Shown here in pieces: positions 34,319 through 43,932 of a stretch of DNA of 64,000 bases (the stretch's first letter is position 1; every line of letters begins with the position of its first letter). The stretch is from Flavobacterium aquidurense. Lineage in GTDB: Bacteria; Bacteroidota; Bacteroidia; Flavobacteriales; Flavobacteriaceae. The translations under genes and the position numbers were made by a program. The notes below the pieces were generated by a model that saw only the letters and a program-made list of their open reading frames with translations, did not search any database and was not told where the DNA came from. The stretch is from positions 124,001-188,000 of the forward strand of contig NZ_JRLF01000014.1 of assembly GCF_001404985.1 (NCBI RefSeq). Reading direction: 5' to 3'.

Positions 34319-35098
34319 ATGAATAGAAAATACAAAATAATCTTACTATTAGCTATTATAGTAATTAGTTGGGTATTGGTGTGTTTTTATTTTAAGAATG
34401 AAAAAGTATATACTTTGAAAGAATATGATCCCAATACAAAACAAATAGACATTTCTGAATATGTTATCAGAAGTGGAGACACTATTTTTGAGGGTAAGTT
34501 TACTCAATATAATAAAAAAGGAAATAAAATAGCGGAAGGTAATTTTGTGAATGGACACATAAAAGGAAAAAGCATTTATTACTTTGATAATGGTATTATA
34601 GAATCAATTCATTATAGAAAAAATAGTACGATTACAGAAGAAAGCATTTATAATTATCCAAATGGCATGGTTAAAAAATACCTAATGTACGATGATTTTG
34701 GAATACTTGATTTCTTAATTCGTTATGATGAACTTGGAAATGTAAAAAGCTATGAAGGTTTGCCATTAATAGAAATTTATCAATATAAAATCGCAAACCC
34801 AGAAGAATTTAAAAGAAAAATTGAGCAGTATCTTAAAATTGGAGACACCTTAAAACAGCAATATTTAGTAGCAAATATTCCTAATGCTAAACGTAGTATT
34901 AAAATTGAAAATTTAGATATAGACAATACAAAAGCTAAACGAACATTCAAAAAAACATCTCAAACAGGTATTGAAATAAAAGAATTATTAATCAAAAAAG
35001 GAATTAATACAATAAGAGCTGTTGTTAGGTATGAGTTTAATGATAAAGACAAAACAGTTATTAATGATACGATTTCTTTTAAGGTTGACGTGAATTAA
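34319..35098 (+). CDS. Membrane-anchored MORN-type paralog 2
   Basis: A 259-residue paralog of the previous gene: signal anchor MNRKYKIILLLAIIVISWVLVCF, MORN-like stretch with KGNKIAEGNFVNGHIKGKS, and the C-terminal beta domain. Its last ~265 bases are nearly identical to those of paralog 1, while the 5' half is more divergent. It starts 7 bp after the paralog 1 stop codon. Confidence 0.8.
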   Translation: MNRKYKIILLLAIIVISWVLVCFYFKNEKVYTLKEYDPNTKQIDISEYVIRSGDTIFEGKFTQYNKKGNKIAEGNFVNGHIKGKSIYYFDNGIIESIHYRKNSTITEESIYNYPNGMVKKYLMYDDFGILDFLIRYDELGNVKSYEGLPLIEIYQYKIANPEEFKRKIEQYLKIGDTLKQQYLVANIPNAKRSIKIENLDIDNTKAKRTFKKTSQTGIEIKELLIKKGINTIRAVVRYEFNDKDKTVINDTISFKVDVN

Positions 35099-35120
35099 AA
35101 TTATTTAGCTAGAAAAGAGA

Positions 35121-35906
35121 ATGAATAGAAAACACAAAATAATATTAATATTAACTATTATAGTAATTAGTTGGGTATTAGTGTTTTTTTGTTTCATATA
35201 TGGAAGAGTGCAGGTTTTAAAAAGATATAATACCGAAACAAAAGAGACCACAACACTTGAATATATAATTAGAAATGGTGATACTATTGCACATGGTAAG
35301 CTTGCACGTTATAATAAAGAAGGAAAAAAAGTAAAAGATGCTAATTTTATTAATGGTGAGATTAGTGGTGAGGTTATTAATTATTTTGATACTGGTGTTA
35401 TAAAATCAATGTACTATTATAAGCTTGATAATAATAGAATTCCTGATGAAAATATAGAGAACTTTCCATCAGGAAAAATTATGAGCTATACATTATATGA
35501 TGATTTAGGTATATCAGCTTTTACAATTTATTTTGATGAAAAAGGCAGTGTAAAAAATTACGATGGTTATCCAATATTAGAAATTCATCAATATAAAATA
35601 GAAAATAAAGAAAAATTTAAAACCAAAACAAATCGACATCTTAAAGTTGGAGATACTGTAAAATATCAATTTTTAATAGCCAGCATCCCAAATGTCAAAC
35701 GCGACATTACAATAGAAAATTTAGATGTAGATAATTTAACAGCTAAACGAACATTTAAACAAATGTCTCGAGTAAGTTTTGATGTAGAAGAAATATTGAC
35801 AGAAAAAGGAATTAATACAATAAGAGCTGTTGTGAAGTATGAATTTAATAATAAAGAAAAAAAAGTTATTAATGCAATGATTTTTTTTAAGGTCGAAGTG
35901 AATTAA
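35121..35906 (+). CDS. Membrane-anchored MORN-type paralog 3
   Basis: A 261-residue paralog. The first 20 residues are nearly the same as in paralog 2 (MNRKHKIILILTIIVISWVL), but the beta domain has diverged more (VGDTVKYQFLIASIPNVKRD). The MORN-like part reads GKLARYNKEGKKVKDANFINGEISGEV. It lies 22 bp after paralog 2. Confidence 0.8.
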   Translation: MNRKHKIILILTIIVISWVLVFFCFIYGRVQVLKRYNTETKETTTLEYIIRNGDTIAHGKLARYNKEGKKVKDANFINGEISGEVINYFDTGVIKSMYYYKLDNNRIPDENIENFPSGKIMSYTLYDDLGISAFTIYFDEKGSVKNYDGYPILEIHQYKIENKEKFKTKTNRHLKVGDTVKYQFLIASIPNVKRDITIENLDVDNLTAKRTFKQMSRVSFDVEEILTEKGINTIRAVVKYEFNNKEKKVINAMIFFKVEVN

Positions 35907-35966
35907 CCATAACTGTACAATCAATATAGAAGAAAAACAAACATTTATGAATCTCAACAGAAAATT

Positions 35967-36632
35967 ATGAAAAAGAAAAATATAATAATAGTGACTGCTA
36001 TACTTACTTTGATTGCCGTGTTTTTTTATTTTAAAAATGAAAAAGCTAATACATTAAAAGAATATTCGTCGAATATACAAAAAGAGAAGTCTCAGTATGG
36101 TATTAAAAAGGGAGATTCAGTTTCTAATAGCAAATTAACTCCTGATAGTGAGCAGGTAAATGAAGGTATTGAAGAAAAAATTGAGAATTTCCCGTCAGGA
36201 AAAATTATGCGCTATACATCATACGACGATTCAGGCAAGCAAGCTTATACTATTCTTTTTGATGAAAAGGGGAATATAGAAAACTTTAAAGGCCTGCCAT
36301 TAAGAGAAACGTATCAAAATAAGATGGCAGAAAAAAGAAGACTTAAACAAACTGTCAATCAAAATCTAAAAGTGGGAGATACCCTAAAATATCACTATTT
36401 AATAGCAAATATACCTAATTCTAAACGTAATTTTAAGATTGAAAATATAGGTGTAGACAATACAAAAGCCAAACGAACATTACAAAAAGTATCTAAGACA
36501 GGTATTGATGTAAAAGAAGTATTAACCAAAAAGGGAATTAATACGATCAAAGCAGTTCTTACTTATGAATTTAATGATAAAGAAAAAAACTCTTATACTT
36601 ATACAGAAATTTTTGAGATCATTGTGTATTAA
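35967..36632 (+). CDS. Membrane-anchored paralog 4, shortened
   Basis: A 221-residue paralog: anchor MKKKNIIIVTAILTLIAVFF, then most of the MORN-like stretch is missing and replaced by a short polar segment (KKGDSVSNSKLTPDSEQVNE). The NFPSGKIMRYTSYDD part and the C-terminal beta domain are kept. The internal shortening distinguishes it from paralogs 1-3. It closes the cassette and is followed by a strong terminator. Confidence 0.8.
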   Translation: MKKKNIIIVTAILTLIAVFFYFKNEKANTLKEYSSNIQKEKSQYGIKKGDSVSNSKLTPDSEQVNEGIEEKIENFPSGKIMRYTSYDDSGKQAYTILFDEKGNIENFKGLPLRETYQNKMAEKRRLKQTVNQNLKVGDTLKYHYLIANIPNSKRNFKIENIGVDNTKAKRTLQKVSKTGIDVKEVLTKKGINTIKAVLTYEFNDKEKNSYTYTEIFEIIVY

Positions 36633-36684
36633 ACAAGAATCATATTACCCCGCTTTTATTAAAGTATTCAGTACTAAAAACAAA

Positions 36685-36712
36685 AAAAGCATCAGCCGCG
36701 GCTGATGCTTTT
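36685..36712. terminator. Bidirectional terminator after the paralog cassette
   Basis: A perfect 28-base palindrome (AAAAGCATCAGCCG and complement) between converging genes. Confidence 0.88.
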
Positions 36713-36736
36713 CTGAAATTGAATATAAAACTAAGA

Positions 36737-37318
36737 TTAGAAGTTTTTAGAAATTCCAATGTTAAGTGTTTGTCCAAAATTGAAGTAGAATTTACTGTAA
36801 TCAGCACCGTTATTATCATAACTTAATGTTTCGTATCCTAAACCACCAATACTGAAGTTAAGACCAAAACCTTTTTTCATGTTGATAAAAAGAGCCGGAG
36901 TTACACCAATATACATACCATCTGCTGTAGATTTTGCATAAGCATTTCCAGGACCGTATTCTTTGTATTTTTGGTTTTGAAAACCTACACCCATATCAGC
37001 AAAAACTGCAAAAGTCTGGCTCAATGGCACAGAGTAACGTGCAAATGCTCCTAATTTGAATGCATTAGTTTTTTCTTCGATAGTTCCGTTATCTTGATTA
37101 GAAGATGCTACTGTAAATTCACCACCAATAGTCCAGTTATCAGTAAATTGGTAACCAACTTTAGGAGAAAAGCTAAAAGTATTTGTTTTTTCTTCGTTAA
37201 ATCTGAACTCAGATTTTTCAGAAGTAAATGCGATGTTACCACCAACTAAGATTGTTCCTTTTTGTGCATTTGCAAAGCCAAAAGTAGCTAAAGCAAGAAT
37301 AAGTAAAATTTTTTTCAT
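36737..37318 (-). CDS. Small outer-membrane beta-barrel protein
   Basis: A 193-residue protein with signal peptide MKKILLILALATFGFANA and about eight amphipathic strands (GTILVGGNIAFTS, FSFSPKVGYQFTDNWTIGGEF, FAVFADMGVGFQNQ) ending with an aromatic C-terminal residue (ISKNF), as expected for barrels inserted by BamA. Ligand or role unknown. Confidence 0.85.
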   Translation of the reverse strand: MKKILLILALATFGFANAQKGTILVGGNIAFTSEKSEFRFNEEKTNTFSFSPKVGYQFTDNWTIGGEFTVASSNQDNGTIEEKTNAFKLGAFARYSVPLSQTFAVFADMGVGFQNQKYKEYGPGNAYAKSTADGMYIGVTPALFINMKKGFGLNFSIGGLGYETLSYDNNGADYSKFYFNFGQTLNIGISKNF

Positions 37319-37440
37319 TATAAATTATTTTTTTAATTTAATACTCCTTTAACAATAACGGTGCCGTAGGTGTTGGTCTTTAAGTTTTTTTTATGATTTC
37401 TTTAAAAGATAAAAATGTAGCAATCGAGCGTATTTCTGTT

Positions 37441-37448
37441 TACTTTTG
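37441..37448 (+). promoter_or_regulatory. -7 element of gldA
   Basis: TACTTTTG matches TAnnTTTG, 16 bases before the ATG. Confidence 0.5.
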
Positions 37449-37464
37449 TAGCAAATAAATATTC

Positions 37465-38361
37465 ATGTCGATAGAAGTAAACAACATATCAAAAAGTTAC
37501 GGAACTCAAAAAGCTCTAAATTCAATTTCTTTCTCTATACAAAAAGGAGAAATCGTTGGATTTCTTGGTCCAAATGGAGCAGGAAAATCTACTTTAATGA
37601 AAATTTTGACCACCTATTTATTGGCAGATAACGGCTCAGCCCTTGTAAATGGTCACGATGTCATGACAAATGCAAAAGCAGTTCAGCAATCTATTGGATA
37701 TTTACCGGAGCATAATCCATTGTATCTGGATTTGTATGTTCGTGAGTATTTGGCTTTTAATGCCGATGTTTATAAAGTTGCCAAATCAAGAATTGAAGAA
37801 GTTATTCAACTGACAGGACTGACACCGGAAAGTCATAAAAAAATTGGGCAACTCTCTAAAGGATATCGCCAGCGTGTGGGACTTGCGAATGCTTTATTGC
37901 ATAATCCGGATGTTTTAATTCTGGATGAGCCAACTACCGGATTGGACCCGAACCAGTTAATGGAAATACGTAATGTTATTAAAAATGTAGGGAAAGATAA
38001 AACCGTTTTTTTATCGACTCACATTATGCAGGAAGTTGAAGCAATTTGTGATCGTGTCATAATTATTGACAAAGGACAAATTGTTGCTGATAAAAAATTA
38101 GATCATTTAGTATCCGGAGACAAAGAACAAGTAATCGAGGTAGAATTTGACTATCAGATTCAAGAACAACTTTTAGCAAAGCTTGAAAATATTACCTCAT
38201 ATAAAAATATCCACGATATGACCTGGGAATTAACTTTTGTTGCAGATAAAGATATGCGTCCGGCTATTTTTGATTTTGCCAACGAAAACGGTTTAAAAAC
38301 ATTACAGCTCAATCAAAAGAATAAAAATCTGGAAGCAGTATTTAGAGAAATTACTAAATAG
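37465..38361 (+). CDS. gldA: Gliding motility ABC transporter ATP-binding protein GldA
   Basis: A 298-residue ABC ATPase: Walker A GPNGAGKS, signature LSKGYRQRVGLA, Walker B VLILDEP, and STHIMQEVEAICDRV with the H-loop. Length and sequence fit GldA of Flavobacterium, which works with GldF and GldG in gliding. The membrane partners are not next to it, as in F. johnsoniae, where gldA also stands apart from gldFG. The gene has its own promoter and terminator. Confidence 0.92.
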   Translation: MSIEVNNISKSYGTQKALNSISFSIQKGEIVGFLGPNGAGKSTLMKILTTYLLADNGSALVNGHDVMTNAKAVQQSIGYLPEHNPLYLDLYVREYLAFNADVYKVAKSRIEEVIQLTGLTPESHKKIGQLSKGYRQRVGLANALLHNPDVLILDEPTTGLDPNQLMEIRNVIKNVGKDKTVFLSTHIMQEVEAICDRVIIIDKGQIVADKKLDHLVSGDKEQVIEVEFDYQIQEQLLAKLENITSYKNIHDMTWELTFVADKDMRPAIFDFANENGLKTLQLNQKNKNLEAVFREITK

Positions 38362-38362
38362 G

Positions 38363-38388
38363 TTACAGTTTTCAGTCTCAGTCTCAGT
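38363..38388 (+). repeat. Short CAGT word array after gldA
   Basis: TTACAGT, TTTCAGT, CTCAGT, CTCAGT start one base after the gldA stop codon (periods 7, 7, 6, 6). Confidence 0.65.
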
Positions 38389-38394
38389 TTATAT

Positions 38395-38437
38395 AAAAAA
38401 GCCAATTCTTTAAAAAATAAAAAGAATTGGCTTTTTT
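38395..38437 (+). terminator. Terminator of gldA
   Basis: A stem AAAGCCAATTCTTT / AAAGAATTGGCTTT with an AT-rich loop and T6 tail. Confidence 0.88.
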
Positions 38438-38526
38438 ATGGTATATATTATTTGTTGTGTCTAATCTCCGGGTGCATAAACCTTATATTTTTAGGGCTTT
38501 TATCTTAAAACTCTTCCTTCTATTTA

Positions 38527-38558
38527 TAATTTCTGATTTTTTGCAAAATCAGAAATTA
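38527..38558. repeat. Isolated 14-bp hairpin in the 485-bp spacer after gldA
   Basis: TAATTTCTGATTTT and its complement around TTGC. Besides this, the gldA terminator and the promoter element at 38632, I see nothing in 38438-38846. Confidence 0.6.
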
Positions 38559-38631
38559 CTAGTTATCAAATTATTACATTTTTAGTTTACAAATTTTAAC
38601 TATTTTTATTTAGACTTGATATAAATAGTGT

Positions 38632-38639
38632 TATATTTG
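38632..38639 (+). promoter_or_regulatory. -7 element of the barrel receptor gene
   Basis: TATATTTG matches TAnnTTTG, giving a leader of about 200 bases before the ATG at 38847. A TTG lies 13 bases upstream, closer than usual. Confidence 0.45.
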
Positions 38640-38846
38640 AAAACTGAAACTTCAAATACCATGTAATGTTTTCCGCACTCAGCTCAATCAAAATCTATAT
38701 TTTTAAGTTATTAAGCCGTTTTTTGCATCTTCGAAAAACACTTTCTGATAAACTGGAAAGTATTGTTTTAAAATAAAAAAACTTCTTAAATCAATTCCAT
38801 TCTATATTAAACCTCCTACTCCAACAAAAAATCAACTCCAGATATC

Positions 38847-40970
38847 ATGAAGAATTTTATAACATCTATTATGCTCGCATTTTCGGTCTACGGATATTCG
38901 CAGACAGAAAAAGAAACCGACAGTATTGTCGAAACTTCTATAAATGTTTTAGATGAAATAGTAATCACAAAAAAGAAAGTTTTATACACTCAAAAATCAG
39001 ACAGATTAGTTTTTAATGTCGAAAATAGTATTGTTTCTGAAGGCGGAACTGCATTAGATGTTTTATCCCGCGCTCCCGGTGTTGTAGTATCTCAGGATGG
39101 CGAATTGTCTATTAGAGGACAGCAAGGAGTTGGTGTAATGATAAATGGCAAACTAACACAACTTTCTCAAAAGGAACTGGCAAATTATTTAAAATCGACA
39201 ACCTCATCTAATATCAAACAAATAGAAGTAATTACCAATCCTTCGTCTAAATATGATGCGACCGGAAAAGCCGGAATTATTAATATTGTTTTAAAAAAGC
39301 CAAATGCAGGCGGGCTTAAAGGAACTGTATTTACGAATTATGGGCGAGGCCGAAAAAACAGAACAAACTCAGGTGTAAATTTAAGCTACAATAAAGAGAA
39401 ATTAGGCGTTTACGGAAACTATAGCTATACTTTTAGAGGCGAAGAAGAACGTAAAGAATTCGACCAAAATCAATATACGGATGCAATACGCCAGACCATT
39501 TCGACAAAAAACCATCAAACGGCAACTACAGATGAACCATTGACATCTAACAATTTTAAAATAGGAACAACTTATGAGGTTTCTCCCAAAACAAATTTAG
39601 AAGTTTATGTTGATGCAAAAATTGGTCGCTATCAAAATATCGCCAACGGTAAAAATACATTGCTCAATGCCTTAGATCAGGTACAATTTGATGCTTTGAC
39701 GTATAATGACAGCAAAGAAAAATGGAATGATTATACGTATGCTTTTTCAGGAGTTCATAAATTTAATACCGAAGGAAAAAATATGTCTTTTGATTTTGAA
39801 TATGAAACGTCAAAATTCAGATCGAATCAATTTCAGAATGCTAAAAACATAGATCCGGAAAGCACCGCTGCCATTAATGACAGAAGAGGTTTTATCCCGT
39901 CTCAATTGAAAGTTTTTACAGGAAAAGTTGATTTTACAAATCCGCTAAACGAAAAACAATCTATAGAATGGGGATTCAAAGCCAGTCTAAAAAATAATGA
40001 TAATCCATCAGTTTACGAATACAACGAGAATAATCAGTGGATTGTCGATAGTAATTCGACGAATCATTTTGAGTACAAAGAGCAAATTTATGCGGCTTAC
40101 GTCAACTATAAATATCAACTGGAAAAATTAAATATTCAGGGTGGTTTACGATCAGAATATACTGCCATAAATATTTTGCAGAAAACCTTAAATGAAGAGC
40201 ACAAAGACGATTATTTAAAATGGTTTCCAAGTGTTTCAATGAAATATGAATTGAGCAGTAATCATTCCTTACACGCATCATACAGTAAAAGAATTAACAG
40301 ACCAAGTCAGTTCGATTTAAATCCGTTTCGCTTTTACGATGATTCGTTTAATTATTCTCAGGGAAATCCAAATTTAGTTCCTGAAATCACACATTCAGCG
40401 GAAATTGGATACGCCTGGAAAAGTGCTTTTATGGCGTCATTATATTTTAGCAAAACCAAAGATGTTTTTACTGAAGTTTACCTCTATAATCCAGATAATA
40501 ATACAACAGTCACTTCACAAATCAATGTTGACAAATCATATAATTATGGTGCTAATATTACCAATACAGCCGAAATTTATAAATGGTGGTCTGTAAATAC
40601 GCTTTTTAATATATTCGAAAATAAATTCATGGGGAATGTTGTAAATACTGATACAATTGATCCTATTGTGACTTTAAATCTAAGCGTTCAAAACTCATTT
40701 ACTATTACAGAAAGCTGGAAAGCCGAAGCAAATGCGCAATATCAATCGAAATCAAATCTGGGTATTTATGAAAGAGATCCTTTCTTTGATTTTAGTATCG
40801 GAATATCTAAACAGGTTCTTTCTAAGAAAGGCAATATCAAACTTAATATTACAGACATTTTTAATACCAATAATTTTCACATCAATTCAGTTTTAGCCCA
40901 AACAAATATCAATAAAAGATATGATCTTGATAACCGAATTGCCACAATAGCTTTTACGTATAGGATATAA
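38847..40970 (+). CDS. TonB-dependent-receptor-like outer-membrane beta-barrel protein
   Basis: A 707-residue outer-membrane protein: signal peptide to about residue 18, then a plug domain (VSEGGTALDVLSRAPGVVVS, SIRGQQGVGVMINGKLTQLS, IEVITNPSSKYDATGKAGII) and a long barrel with features of the outer-membrane beta-barrel family (OMP_b-brl_3). It lacks the N-terminal carboxypeptidase-regulatory-like domain that many relatives have, and no SusD partner is adjacent. Substrate unknown. Confidence 0.88.
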   Translation: MKNFITSIMLAFSVYGYSQTEKETDSIVETSINVLDEIVITKKKVLYTQKSDRLVFNVENSIVSEGGTALDVLSRAPGVVVSQDGELSIRGQQGVGVMINGKLTQLSQKELANYLKSTTSSNIKQIEVITNPSSKYDATGKAGIINIVLKKPNAGGLKGTVFTNYGRGRKNRTNSGVNLSYNKEKLGVYGNYSYTFRGEEERKEFDQNQYTDAIRQTISTKNHQTATTDEPLTSNNFKIGTTYEVSPKTNLEVYVDAKIGRYQNIANGKNTLLNALDQVQFDALTYNDSKEKWNDYTYAFSGVHKFNTEGKNMSFDFEYETSKFRSNQFQNAKNIDPESTAAINDRRGFIPSQLKVFTGKVDFTNPLNEKQSIEWGFKASLKNNDNPSVYEYNENNQWIVDSNSTNHFEYKEQIYAAYVNYKYQLEKLNIQGGLRSEYTAINILQKTLNEEHKDDYLKWFPSVSMKYELSSNHSLHASYSKRINRPSQFDLNPFRFYDDSFNYSQGNPNLVPEITHSAEIGYAWKSAFMASLYFSKTKDVFTEVYLYNPDNNTTVTSQINVDKSYNYGANITNTAEIYKWWSVNTLFNIFENKFMGNVVNTDTIDPIVTLNLSVQNSFTITESWKAEANAQYQSKSNLGIYERDPFFDFSIGISKQVLSKKGNIKLNITDIFNTNNFHINSVLAQTNINKRYDLDNRIATIAFTYRI

Positions 40971-41013
40971 TATTTGGATCTTTAGTTTCCTTGTTTTTTG
41001 TTTTTTTTTGATG

Positions 41014-41049
41014 GAAAAGAGTCTGTTTGTAGTTAGCAGACTCTTTCTG
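41014..41049. terminator. Terminator between the barrel receptor and the decarboxylase gene
   Basis: A 10-bp stem AAAGAGTCTG / CAGACTCTTT between converging genes, followed by a T-rich stretch on the plus strand. Confidence 0.7.
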
Positions 41050-41081
41050 CTTTTATTTAAAGTACAGCACAAAAATATTGA

Positions 41082-42491
41082 TTACAAATCCAGATCTGAA
41101 AGTGTTTTTATTAATTCTTCGATAATTATTTTAATATCTTTTTCAGTTGTTCTCCAATTGACAAATGAAGCCCTGATCCCTTTTCTATTTTGATACACAG
41201 TTGGCGTCATAAATACTTTTCCTTTATCATTTAAGTGAGTTAAAAACGCAGAAACTTTTTCCTGATTGTGATCTCCTTTCAAAGTAAAACAAACATTATT
41301 GAGACGAATTGGAGCCAAAAGTTCAAAATTATCATTTTCGATAAGTGCGTTTGCAAAATGTAAAGCCAGTGCGGCACTATTTTCTATAATATCCTGAAAA
41401 CCTTGTTTTCCATAAGCGACTAAAGAAAACCAAACTGGTAAAGCTCTTAAACGGCGCGAGTTCTCAGGCAACACATTCAGGTAATTAAAATTATCCAGCG
41501 GATTTCCTAAATACGGCGCATTAGAATTCTGAAAAGTTTCTATTTGAAGATTCATATGCTCTTTTTTAATTAAATAAAAAGCACTTTCATAAGGAACATT
41601 CAGCCATTTATGACAATCAATTGTAATACTATCTGCTCCTTCCCAACCTTCGGTAAGGTGTTTAAATTTATCCGAAACAGCAGCAAAACCACCAAAAGCA
41701 GCATCAATGTGCCACCAGAATTTATGCTTTTCTTTAAGTTTTGAAATGGCTTCAAAATCATCAAAATCTGCTGTATTCACAGTTCCGGCGCTTGAAATAA
41801 GGATAAAAGGTTTTCCGTTTAAATTTTGAATATGCTGTTCTAAATCAGCAATATCAATTGCTTCACGATTGCCTTCTATGGTTTTAATTGTGGTGTAATT
41901 ATTACTGCCTACACCTAACATTGATAGTGTTTTTATCGAAGATGAATGTGGTGTTGCAGTTAGGATATTTATCGTTTCTGAGATCCCGTTTTTAGCAAAG
42001 TCTTTGCCTGATTGAGCGCCAAACCATTGTCTTGCCACACCTAAACAAGTAAAATTAGACATTGTTGCTCCGGTTACAAATCCACCTGAAAATGACTTAG
42101 GCAAGTTTAGTAATTGCAACAACAAATTGATCGTTTCAAATTCTATTAAAGCAGAAACTCCTCCCTGTGCTTTTACAGCTTGTGTGTTTTGATCATAAAC
42201 AGTTGTGAGCCAATCTCCAACAATTGAAGCAGGTGTAGAACCTCCGGTTACAAATCCCAAATATCTTGGCCCTGGAGAAGCAACCATCAAAGGTGCTAAT
42301 CTCTCATTAAATTCTTTTAAAGCAGCTAATGATCCTAAACCTAATTCGCTTAAATCTCGGGTTGGATCGATTGTATTTTTATTTGAAGTTGGAATATTTT
42401 CAAGATTATGCAGAAAATCTATTCCTTGTTGTTTTACCTTGTTAAGTATGTTTTCGATATCATTAAGATCGTGTTGAAGTATTGAATTCAT
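41082..42491 (-). CDS. PLP-dependent group II decarboxylase family protein
   Basis: A 469-residue PLP enzyme. The PLP-binding lysine is in DSITIDCHKWLNVPYESAF, preceded by WWHIDAAFGGFAAVS with the aspartate that contacts the pyridine nitrogen; TGATMSNFTCLGVAR is the phosphate-binding region. This places it among aromatic-L-amino-acid / 2,4-diaminobutyrate-type decarboxylases. Substrate cannot be assigned from sequence. It stands alone upstream of a DAACS symporter gene on the same strand (122 bp apart), which could hint at an amino-acid role. Confidence 0.88.
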   Translation of the reverse strand: MNSILQHDLNDIENILNKVKQQGIDFLHNLENIPTSNKNTIDPTRDLSELGLGSLAALKEFNERLAPLMVASPGPRYLGFVTGGSTPASIVGDWLTTVYDQNTQAVKAQGGVSALIEFETINLLLQLLNLPKSFSGGFVTGATMSNFTCLGVARQWFGAQSGKDFAKNGISETINILTATPHSSSIKTLSMLGVGSNNYTTIKTIEGNREAIDIADLEQHIQNLNGKPFILISSAGTVNTADFDDFEAISKLKEKHKFWWHIDAAFGGFAAVSDKFKHLTEGWEGADSITIDCHKWLNVPYESAFYLIKKEHMNLQIETFQNSNAPYLGNPLDNFNYLNVLPENSRRLRALPVWFSLVAYGKQGFQDIIENSAALALHFANALIENDNFELLAPIRLNNVCFTLKGDHNQEKVSAFLTHLNDKGKVFMTPTVYQNRKGIRASFVNWRTTEKDIKIIIEELIKTLSDLDL

Positions 42492-42613
42492 TATATATTA
42501 CTTAGATGCTTAGCCCAAATATCATCCCGTATTAAAAATAATACGCAGACTTTATAGATTAAGCTGATTAATACTGATTTAATTATAAAAAGATTTGCTT
42601 TGGAAGTTTTGTG

Positions 42614-43837
42614 TTACCACTTGGTTTTTTCAGAAAAACGAGAGACCATCATAGAACAAATCACATCACCGTTTGCATTTAATAAAGTAGCAATTGGATC
42701 AACAAGAGTTCCTAAGATCATGGCAACCGGCAAAGCTTGTTCCATTGGCAACCCATAAACGGTAATAGCCAAAACTTCTCCAATATATCCGCCATTTGGA
42801 ATTCCGCCTTCAACAATCGAGACAATTACTGTAATTCCTAAAGCAAGAAGTATTGTCAACGGATCTGTAAAATCTTTTCCAAACATAGCAAAAAGAACGG
42901 TAATTTTTAAAATCGAAGACATACTCGAACCATCTTTATGTAAAGGTCCTCCAATTGGGATAACGAGATTCCTGACATGTTTTGGAATATTCATTTTTTC
43001 GGCAGCATCAAGATTTGCCGGAATTGTAGCAATACTGCTGCAGGTTCCTATCGCGGTTAAAGATGGCGTAATATTGTTACTCCAAAACACTACAAATGCT
43101 CTTTTGCCTCCTGCTAATAAAGCATATAAGCTAAAAAAAACAAAGAAATAAAAAGTACACGCAGCATAATAAACACCTAATGGTTTTGCATAAGCCCCAA
43201 ACAATTGCGGGCCAAAAACTCCAACCTGATAAGCAAAATAAGCGCCCAGACCAATTGGTGCCAATTTCATAATCATAGTCAGAAGCTGCTTCATGACTTC
43301 GTTTCCGGAATCGAGAAAATTTCTAAAACCAGCTCCTTTTTCTCCAGATTGTAAACTGGCAAATCCTAGCAAAAACGAAAAGATTATAAGAGCTAACATA
43401 CTCTTTCTGGACAATAATTCGAAAAAATCATTTACTGTAACCAATCTTGCTATTTGATCACCAATACTTCCGGATTGGATATTTTCTATAGGAACTTTAG
43501 AGACTATAATACTCTGATGAATTGGAAAGATATAAACCGCCACTATCATTACAATAGCCGAAATAAGAATTGTTCCTAAAAAAACGGCGAGCATAATTAG
43601 AAAAAGCTTTCCTAATTTTTCCGTTTTTTCTAAATTGGCAATAGACGAAGCAATCGTAAAAAAAATAAGCGGAATAATTGCTGTAAAAAGTAAGTTCAGG
43701 AAAATATCTCCAAGCGGTTTTATTACCTCAACATCTTTTCCGAAAACTAAACCCAAAATACTTCCAAGTATGATTCCGCCAAGAAGTAAAAGAATACTAC
43801 TGTAACTTTTGAGAAAATTGATTTTTTTAACCTCCAT
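42614..43837 (-). CDS. Dicarboxylate/amino acid:cation symporter (DAACS family)
   Basis: A 407-residue inner-membrane transporter with about eight helices and two re-entrant loops. Family signs: AIIPLIFFTIASSIANLE, GTCSSIATIPANLDAAEKM (serine-rich hairpin) and PIGGPLHKDGSSMSSIL, then GVIPNGGYIGEVLAIT-like text (GGIPNGGYIGEVLAITVYGL) and the ILGTLVDPIATLLNANGDV substrate site. It imports glutamate, aspartate or C4-dicarboxylates with Na+ or H+. Confidence 0.93.
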   Translation of the reverse strand: MEVKKINFLKSYSSILLLLGGIILGSILGLVFGKDVEVIKPLGDIFLNLLFTAIIPLIFFTIASSIANLEKTEKLGKLFLIMLAVFLGTILISAIVMIVAVYIFPIHQSIIVSKVPIENIQSGSIGDQIARLVTVNDFFELLSRKSMLALIIFSFLLGFASLQSGEKGAGFRNFLDSGNEVMKQLLTMIMKLAPIGLGAYFAYQVGVFGPQLFGAYAKPLGVYYAACTFYFFVFFSLYALLAGGKRAFVVFWSNNITPSLTAIGTCSSIATIPANLDAAEKMNIPKHVRNLVIPIGGPLHKDGSSMSSILKITVLFAMFGKDFTDPLTILLALGITVIVSIVEGGIPNGGYIGEVLAITVYGLPMEQALPVAMILGTLVDPIATLLNANGDVICSMMVSRFSEKTKW

Positions 43838-43932
43838 AAATTTAAAGTATTACGATTCAAAAAAGAAAAATGAAATAAAAATCAATTAAAGTAGTCAAAA
43901 AAAGAACTCGAAATATAGAATACTTTCTTTTC

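Noticed and set aside
42558..42580. Short CGTATT/AATACG hairpin upstream of the decarboxylase gene
   Set aside because: Only 6 bp long with no T-run; too weak to call a terminator.
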